Below, piece after piece: positions 59,291 to 64,000 of a DNA stretch of 64,000 nt. The first letter of the stretch is position 1. Every line of letters starts with the position of its first letter. The notes under the pieces were generated by a model. It was given only the letters and a program-made list of their open reading frames with translations. It made no database searches and was not told the origin of the DNA. The stretch is taken from NCBI GenBank assembly GCA_016721425.1, contig JADKID010000011.1, positions 248,001 to 312,000 on the forward strand, read 5' to 3'. This DNA is from Bryobacterales bacterium. Lineage in GTDB: Bacteria > Acidobacteriota > Terriglobia > Bryobacterales > Bryobacteraceae. Both the position numbers and the translations under genes were made by a program.

Positions 59291-60508
59291 ATGTTCAGTC
59301 TCCTCCTCGCGTTCAGCGCTCTCGCCCTGCCCACGGCCCCCATTGTCTTCACACAAACACGCGGCGCTGAGCCTCCACGCCTCGCTCTCCTCTCTCCCGC
59401 CGGCCAGGTTCGCATCCTCTCCCAGGGCTTCCACAGTGCCACCGACCCCGAAGTCTACTTCGACGGTACCCGCATCCTTTTCGCCGCCAAACGCACCCAG
59501 GCCGATCCCTTCCAGATCTTTGAAATGAACGCTGACGGCGCCGCCGTCCGCCAGATCACCCACTCCGCCACGGATTGCCGCCAGCCCGTCTACCAGTCCC
59601 GCATCTTCACCCTCGACGAGCCCCTGCCCTGGGATCAAGTTGCCTATGTCAGCAACGGCTCCCTCCACTCCGTCAAACTCGATGGCTCCGCCCACCAGCA
59701 GCTCACATTCACCCCCACCCAGGACTTAGACCCCCTCATCCTCCCAGACGGCCGCATGATCTACGCCTCGCAGTCCCGCCTCTTTGGCGTCAACCTCGAC
59801 GGCACGGACTACGCTCTCTTTCTGGATCGCGCCGGCCGCACCCCCGCCGTCACCGCCAATCGCGAGGTCGTCTTCGTCCAACCCAACGGCAGCCTCGCCG
59901 CAGTCCACCTTGATCGTCCCCTCTTCACCTACCGCCCCCTCACCACCGCCGGCATCTTCCATTCGCCAGCCGGCTTGCCCGATGGCCGGCTTCTCGCCGC
60001 CCGCAAAACCACCGCCACCTTCGGCCTGGTCCGTTTCGACCCCAAAACTAAAATCGCCACTTCTGTTTTTGACAGTCCCGAATACGACGATACCCAGCCC
60101 CGCCTCGTCGCCCCGCGCGAGTTGCCCGATGGCCGCGGCTCCGTCGTCGATGAGCGCGTCCCCACCGCCCACCTCTACTGCCAAAGCGTCTTCACCTCAG
60201 ATCAGCCCAAAATGGCGAAAGCCGCAAAGAAAGTCCGGCTCGTGACCGCCACCAGTACGCTCGGCGAAGCCGATCTCGAAGACGATGGCTCATTCCACCT
60301 CCAGATCCCCGCCAATCAGGCCGTCAAGGTGCAACTGCTCGACGCCAAGGGCGAACTGCTCCGCTCCAGCAGTTGGATCTGGGCGCGCAACAAAGAGAAC
60401 CGCGGCTGCATCGGCTGCCACGAAGACCCCGAACTCTCGCCCGACAATCGCGAGGCCAAGGCCGTGATCAAGAAGGCCGTGCCGATGCACGCAGGAGCCC
60501 GCCAATGA
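59291..60508 (+). CDS. Exported TolB/PD40-like propeller protein with single CxxCH motif
   Basis: A 405-residue exported protein: signal peptide (MFSLLLAFSALALPTAP), then a beta-propeller built of PD40/TolB-like blades (ATDPEVYFDGTRILFAAKR, FEMNADGAAVRQITH, PLILPDGRMIYAS). Near the C-terminus NRGCIGCHEDPE carries one haem-c binding motif; this region resembles the haem-bearing middle domain of hydrazine synthase alpha-like proteins, though no such activity is implied. First gene of an operon: its stop overlaps the CRTAC1-like start (ATGA). It probably is a periplasmic electron-transfer partner or sensor; function unknown. Confidence 0.85.
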   Translation: MFSLLLAFSALALPTAPIVFTQTRGAEPPRLALLSPAGQVRILSQGFHSATDPEVYFDGTRILFAAKRTQADPFQIFEMNADGAAVRQITHSATDCRQPVYQSRIFTLDEPLPWDQVAYVSNGSLHSVKLDGSAHQQLTFTPTQDLDPLILPDGRMIYASQSRLFGVNLDGTDYALFLDRAGRTPAVTANREVVFVQPNGSLAAVHLDRPLFTYRPLTTAGIFHSPAGLPDGRLLAARKTTATFGLVRFDPKTKIATSVFDSPEYDDTQPRLVAPRELPDGRGSVVDERVPTAHLYCQSVFTSDQPKMAKAAKKVRLVTATSTLGEADLEDDGSFHLQIPANQAVKVQLLDAKGELLRSSSWIWARNKENRGCIGCHEDPELSPDNREAKAVIKKAVPMHAGARQ

Positions 60509-62136
60509 CCTTTCTCTTATTCCTCTACCTCGCCGCCGCCCTCGCCGCCGCCCCCGCCCCGCCCACCTTCACCGACATCACCAAGCCCTCCGGCATCACC
60601 TTCCGCCACAGCTACGGCGACCACCACCTCGACAACATCGTGGAAGGCACCGGCGGCGGCGCCTGCTTCCTGGATTTCAACAACGACGGCTTTCAGGACA
60701 TCTACTTCATCACCGGCGTCTGGACGAAATCGGTCAACGACAACGAAGGCCGCGAACTGCGCGGCAAGCTCTCGGCCAAGCTCTATCAGAACAATGGCAA
60801 GGGCGCGTTCACCGATGTCACTGCCAAGGCTGGAGTCGGCAACAAGACCTTCTCCTCCGGCTGCTCCGCCGCCGATTACGACAATGACGGCTTCGTCGAT
60901 CTCTACCTGCTGAACTACGAGGCCAACACGCTCTATCACAACAACGGCGACGGCACCTTCACCGATGTCTCTGCCAAATCCGGCCTCGCCGACCCCCGTT
61001 GGAGCGTCTCCGCCGTCTGGCTCGATTACAACAACGACGGCTTCCTCGATGTCTACGTCTGCAACTACCTGCTCTACGACGACGGCAAGTTCCGTGATTT
61101 CTACCCCGCCGCCGGCTACCCCGGCCCGCTCAGTTACAGCGGTCAGCCCGACGGCCTCTTCCGCAACAACGGCGACGGCACCTTTACCGATGTGGCCAAG
61201 GAAACCGGCGTCTTCCAGGCCAATGGCCGCGGCATGAGCGTCTCCGCCGCCGACTTCAACAACGACGGCTTCATGGATATCTTCGTCGCCAACGACGCCA
61301 TGGAGAATCACTACTTCCTCAACACCGGCAAGGGCGCCTTCGTTGAGAAGGCTATCGACGTCGATCTCGGCTTCAGCGAGCACGGCCAGGGCGTCTCCTC
61401 CATGGGCCCCTACTATGCCGACGTCAACCGCGACGGCTTCCTCGATATCTTCGTCCCCAACCTCAACTACAACAGCCTTTTCGTCTTCAACCCCAAGCGC
61501 AAGGCATTCGATAACGTGAACGACTCGTCCGGCATCGCCACCACCATGGGGCAGTACGCCGGCTGGGGCTCGGTCCTTTTCGACTACGATCACGACGGCT
61601 GGCCCGATATCTTCGTCGTCCACGGCAACGCCCATCACGAATACGTCCAGGAGGATTCGATCCTCCGCAATCTGGGCAACGGCAAGTTCCAGGACGTCTC
61701 GCAGAAGTCCGGCGCCTACTTCAGCGAAAAATACGTCGGCCGCGGCGCCTCCTGGGCCGATATCGATAACGACGGCGACATCGATCTCCTTGTCGTCAAT
61801 CTCAACGATGCCGCCAAGCTCCTTCGTAACGATGGCGCCAATCGCCAGCCCTGGCTCATGGTGGATGCCCGCCTGAAGTTCCCCACCGGCTCCCGCACCG
61901 CCATCGGCGCCCGCGTCACCGTCACCACCGGCGCGATGAAACAGATCGACGACGTCAACCCCGTCCGCGGCTACCTCTCGCAGGGCGATCCGCGGCTCCA
62001 CTTTGGACTTGGCGGCGCCACCCAGGCGACAGTTGAAATCCGATGGCCCGACGGCCAAATCGAGCGCCACGAAAACGTCAAGGCCAACCAGATCCTCAAG
62101 CTCGAGCATCCGGCAGTGGCGAGGGCGGTGCGATGA
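60505..62136 (+). CDS. CRTAC1-like protein (FG-GAP/VCBS repeats, ASPIC/UnbV domain)
   Basis: A 543-residue exported protein. The signal peptide is MTFLLFLYLAAALAAAP. It holds seven or more FG-GAP-type calcium-binding repeats, each with a FNNDGFxDIY- or YDNDGFVDLY-like DxDxDG loop (e.g. DFNNDGFQDIYFI, DFNNDGFMDIFVA), forming a beta propeller. The C-terminal ASPIC/UnbV domain reads LSQGDPRLHFGLGGATQATVEIRWPDGQ. Such proteins are abundant in Acidobacteria and Planctomycetes; their role in binding or catalysis is not established. ATG 60505 overlaps the preceding stop, and its stop overlaps the next ATG (ATGA), so all three are co-translated. Confidence 0.9.
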   Translation: MTFLLFLYLAAALAAAPAPPTFTDITKPSGITFRHSYGDHHLDNIVEGTGGGACFLDFNNDGFQDIYFITGVWTKSVNDNEGRELRGKLSAKLYQNNGKGAFTDVTAKAGVGNKTFSSGCSAADYDNDGFVDLYLLNYEANTLYHNNGDGTFTDVSAKSGLADPRWSVSAVWLDYNNDGFLDVYVCNYLLYDDGKFRDFYPAAGYPGPLSYSGQPDGLFRNNGDGTFTDVAKETGVFQANGRGMSVSAADFNNDGFMDIFVANDAMENHYFLNTGKGAFVEKAIDVDLGFSEHGQGVSSMGPYYADVNRDGFLDIFVPNLNYNSLFVFNPKRKAFDNVNDSSGIATTMGQYAGWGSVLFDYDHDGWPDIFVVHGNAHHEYVQEDSILRNLGNGKFQDVSQKSGAYFSEKYVGRGASWADIDNDGDIDLLVVNLNDAAKLLRNDGANRQPWLMVDARLKFPTGSRTAIGARVTVTTGAMKQIDDVNPVRGYLSQGDPRLHFGLGGATQATVEIRWPDGQIERHENVKANQILKLEHPAVARAVR

Positions 62137-64000
62137 TCCTCCGTCTTTCCCTCGTCGTTCTTCTCGCGCTCACGGCGTTTACCGCCACCGCCGCCCCCAA
62201 GCGCCCCGTCTACGTCGGCGTCAAAGCCTGCGGCGCCTGCCACGACGGCGCGTCCATGGGCCACCAGTACAGCAAGTGGCTGCTCTCCAAGCACGCGCAA
62301 GGCTACTCCGCCCTCATGAAGCCGGAGTCCCGCGAAATCACCAAGATCAGCGGCCTCCGCGGCGACCCGTGGAAGGAGCCCGTCTGCCTCGGCTGCCACT
62401 CCACCGCCTCCACCGCCGAGGAATGGGAGAAGGATGACACCTTCAAGCCCGAGGACGGCTTGCAGTGCGAAGCCTGCCACGGTCCCGGCAGTGAATACAT
62501 GGCCGAAGACGTCATGCGCAATCGCGCGGAGGCGATGAAGAACGGTCTGAAGCTCCCCACCAAGGAGCACTGCCTCGGCTGTCACATCGAGAAGGGCACG
62601 CACGTCAACGTCCTCAAGAACTCCACCGTCAACATCGACAAGGTCTTCTCACAGATCCAGCATCCGCTGCCAAAGCCCTCCGCCATTGCCACTTTGCCGG
62701 AAGGCCGCGGCGGCAACTTCATCGGCTCGCGCGCCTGCGGAGCCTGCCACAAGGGCCCGGAACACGGCCACCAATACGACGTGTGGCGCATGGGCAAGCA
62801 CGCCCGCGCCTGGGCCGTTCTCTCCACACCGCGCGCCACCGAAATCGCCACGCAGATGAAGGTCACCGCCGAGCCTCGCGCCGCCGCTCAATGCCTCGGC
62901 TGCCACGCCGTGGGCGCCGAGATCGAAGAGGGCGTCGGCTGTGAGGCCTGCCACGGCGCCGGCAAGGCTTACGCCACCGATGCCATCATGCGCAATCCCC
63001 TGGCCGCGAAGAAGGCCGGTCTGCTCACTCCCACCAGGCAGGGCTGCAACCACTGCCACCGCGAAACTCACGGCAAGCCCTTCAACCCCGACGCCGCGTG
63101 GGCCGCCAACGCGCATCCCTCGAAGATCCCGCCCCCCGTGCCCGAGCCGCAGTACAAAACCCCGCTCAACATGTCGTTCCGGCCCAAATCCACTGAGCTC
63201 TGGATCGCCTTTGAAGCCGCCGGCGCAGTTGGCATCGTGGACACCAGGACGCAGCGCAAGATCGCCGAAATCCCAACCGGCGGCGCAGCCACAGAGGTCG
63301 CCTTCACCCCCGATGGCCGCCGCGCCTTTGTCTCCAACCGCCAGGACGACACTGTCTCCGTCATCGACGCCGCCACCCGCAAGGTCACGCAAACTCTCAA
63401 GGTCGGCGACGAGCCCCACGGCCTCCTCACCGATGCGCAAGGCAAGCTCCTCTACGTCCTCAACTCAGCCTCCGACGACATTTACGTCTACGACGCCATC
63501 ACGCTGAAGTGGATCAAGAAGCTCTCCGCCGGCCGCTCCCCCTGGTCGCTCAGCCTTTCCCCCGATGGCGCCTCCATCCTCGTCACGAATACGCTCTCGC
63601 ACATCACCGGCTTCCGCAAGCCGCTGAAGTCCGAGGTTACCGTCATCGAAACTGAACGCGCCATCGTTACCGATCGCTGGATGGTCCCCGGCGCGAATCT
63701 GATGATGGGCGTGGCCTGGCATCCCACCGGCCAGTTCGCTCTCGCCACGCTCAACCGCACCAAGAACATGGTTCCCATGACCCGCCTCATGCAGGGCTGG
63801 ACCATCACCAACGGTCTCGCCGTTCTGTGGGCCGATGGCACTGTGGATCAGGTGTTGCTCGATACGCCCGGCATGGGCTTCGCCGACGCCACCGACGTCG
63901 CCTTCACGCCCGATGGCCGCTACGCCCTGGCCACCAGCTCCGGCACGGACCGCGTCGCCGTCATCGATTGCGCCAGGCTCACGCAGCTCGTGAAGGACAC
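62133..64000 (+). CDS. Octahaem c-type cytochrome fused to a YVTN-like beta-propeller (partial)
   Basis: At least 622 residues; the C-terminus lies beyond the window. After a signal peptide (MILRLSLVVLLALTAFTATA) there are eight CxxCH motifs, at residues 33, 85, 112, 147, 202, 254, 270 and 305. They form two sets of four, each CGACH-CLGCH-CEACH-C..CH, indicating an internal duplication of a cytochrome c554-like tetrahaem unit. From about residue 350 a propeller follows with YVTN-type blades (VAFTPDGRRAFVSNRQDDTVSVIDA and relatives). Haem-binding cysteines plus propeller suggest periplasmic electron transfer with a protein or small-molecule docking surface. It is coupled to the CRTAC1-like gene (ATGA). 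Confidence 0.92.
   Translation, partial: MILRLSLVVLLALTAFTATAAPKRPVYVGVKACGACHDGASMGHQYSKWLLSKHAQGYSALMKPESREITKISGLRGDPWKEPVCLGCHSTASTAEEWEKDDTFKPEDGLQCEACHGPGSEYMAEDVMRNRAEAMKNGLKLPTKEHCLGCHIEKGTHVNVLKNSTVNIDKVFSQIQHPLPKPSAIATLPEGRGGNFIGSRACGACHKGPEHGHQYDVWRMGKHARAWAVLSTPRATEIATQMKVTAEPRAAAQCLGCHAVGAEIEEGVGCEACHGAGKAYATDAIMRNPLAAKKAGLLTPTRQGCNHCHRETHGKPFNPDAAWAANAHPSKIPPPVPEPQYKTPLNMSFRPKSTELWIAFEAAGAVGIVDTRTQRKIAEIPTGGAATEVAFTPDGRRAFVSNRQDDTVSVIDAATRKVTQTLKVGDEPHGLLTDAQGKLLYVLNSASDDIYVYDAITLKWIKKLSAGRSPWSLSLSPDGASILVTNTLSHITGFRKPLKSEVTVIETERAIVTDRWMVPGANLMMGVAWHPTGQFALATLNRTKNMVPMTRLMQGWTITNGLAVLWADGTVDQVLLDTPGMGFADATDVAFTPDGRYALATSSGTDRVAVIDCARLTQLVKD

Noticed and set aside
60517..62109. 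530-codon minus-strand open frame opposite the CRTAC1-like gene
   Set aside because: Valine/Glu/Gly-rich mirror of repeated DxDxDG codons; no motif or ribosome-binding site.
1..64000. CRISPR array, rRNA, tRNA or insertion sequence
   Set aside because: No evenly spaced direct repeats, no rRNA-like or tRNA cloverleaf sequences and no transposase motifs were noticed.

Overview
The window is GC-rich, densely packed bacterial chromosome that most resembles Acidobacteriota of the Solibacter/Bryobacter/Paludibaculum group. This is inferred from lineage-typical gene sets rather than from a marker-gene search. The clues are an acidobacterial-type orphan permease next to a PadR regulator, an ECF sigma factor coupled to a TPR serine/threonine kinase, SBBP and PD40/TolB propeller proteins, CRTAC1-like (ASPIC/UnbV) proteins, and multihaem cytochromes. 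I found no rRNA or tRNA gene, CRISPR array, insertion sequence or prophage.

Layout: 1-6.4 kb holds an orphan permease (partial) with its PadR regulator, an unusual dihydropteroate synthase, a secreted lipase, an FHS sugar permease and a divergent sugar-phosphate isomerase-like protein. 6.4-19.5 kb is mostly secreted or signalling proteins: a methyltransferase, a 1,213-residue PD40/M23/Ig protein, an SBBP propeller, the kinase-sigma pair, a BsuPI-domain protein, a periplasmic beta-carbonic anhydrase, a GNAT enzyme and an outer-membrane barrel. The barrel and GNAT genes belong to an export-like operon reaching 23.4 kb (ABC ATPase, double-FtsX permease, LolA-like protein, barrel, acetyltransferase). 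Next come a Phd/VapC toxin-antitoxin pair with a perfect 22-bp palindrome, and the sulfate assimilation operon cysD-cysN-cysH.

27-35 kb is housekeeping: lepA, ribH-nusB, and the conserved rpmH-rnpA-yidD-yidC-jag-mnmE cluster, driven by a near-consensus promoter but without dnaA beside it. 35-42.5 kb holds two histidine-kinase genes (one with a degenerate ATPase domain), aroA, an Ntn-type asparaginase, an AAA/DUF4143 ATPase behind an AT-rich palindrome, and a DUF5995 protein. 42.5-48.6 kb has an Nramp-like transporter coupled to a soluble PRC/MgtE-N/CBS protein, a porin, a MATE pump and a class I amidotransferase-like hydrolase. 48.6-54.3 kb has a DinG-type helicase, a 0.5-kb hairpin-rich intergenic region, an actin-like gene coupled to an amidase, and an asparaginase. 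54.3-59 kb is a four-gene operon (Gfo/Idh oxidoreductase, SUMF1-like protein, ApbE, GT-C-like membrane protein). 59.3 kb to the end is a translationally coupled trio: a CxxCH propeller protein, a CRTAC1-like protein and an octahaem cytochrome-propeller fusion that runs off the window.

The best candidates for undescribed biology are the propeller/CRTAC1/octahaem operon, the amidase/actin-like pair, the Nramp-like/MgtE-N pair (predicted Mg2+ transport), the ABC/LolA/barrel operon, and the hairpin-rich region at 50.5-51 kb. Many genes overlap by 1-35 nt (ATGA and TAGTG junctions, convergent tail-to-tail overlaps), so translational coupling appears common here.
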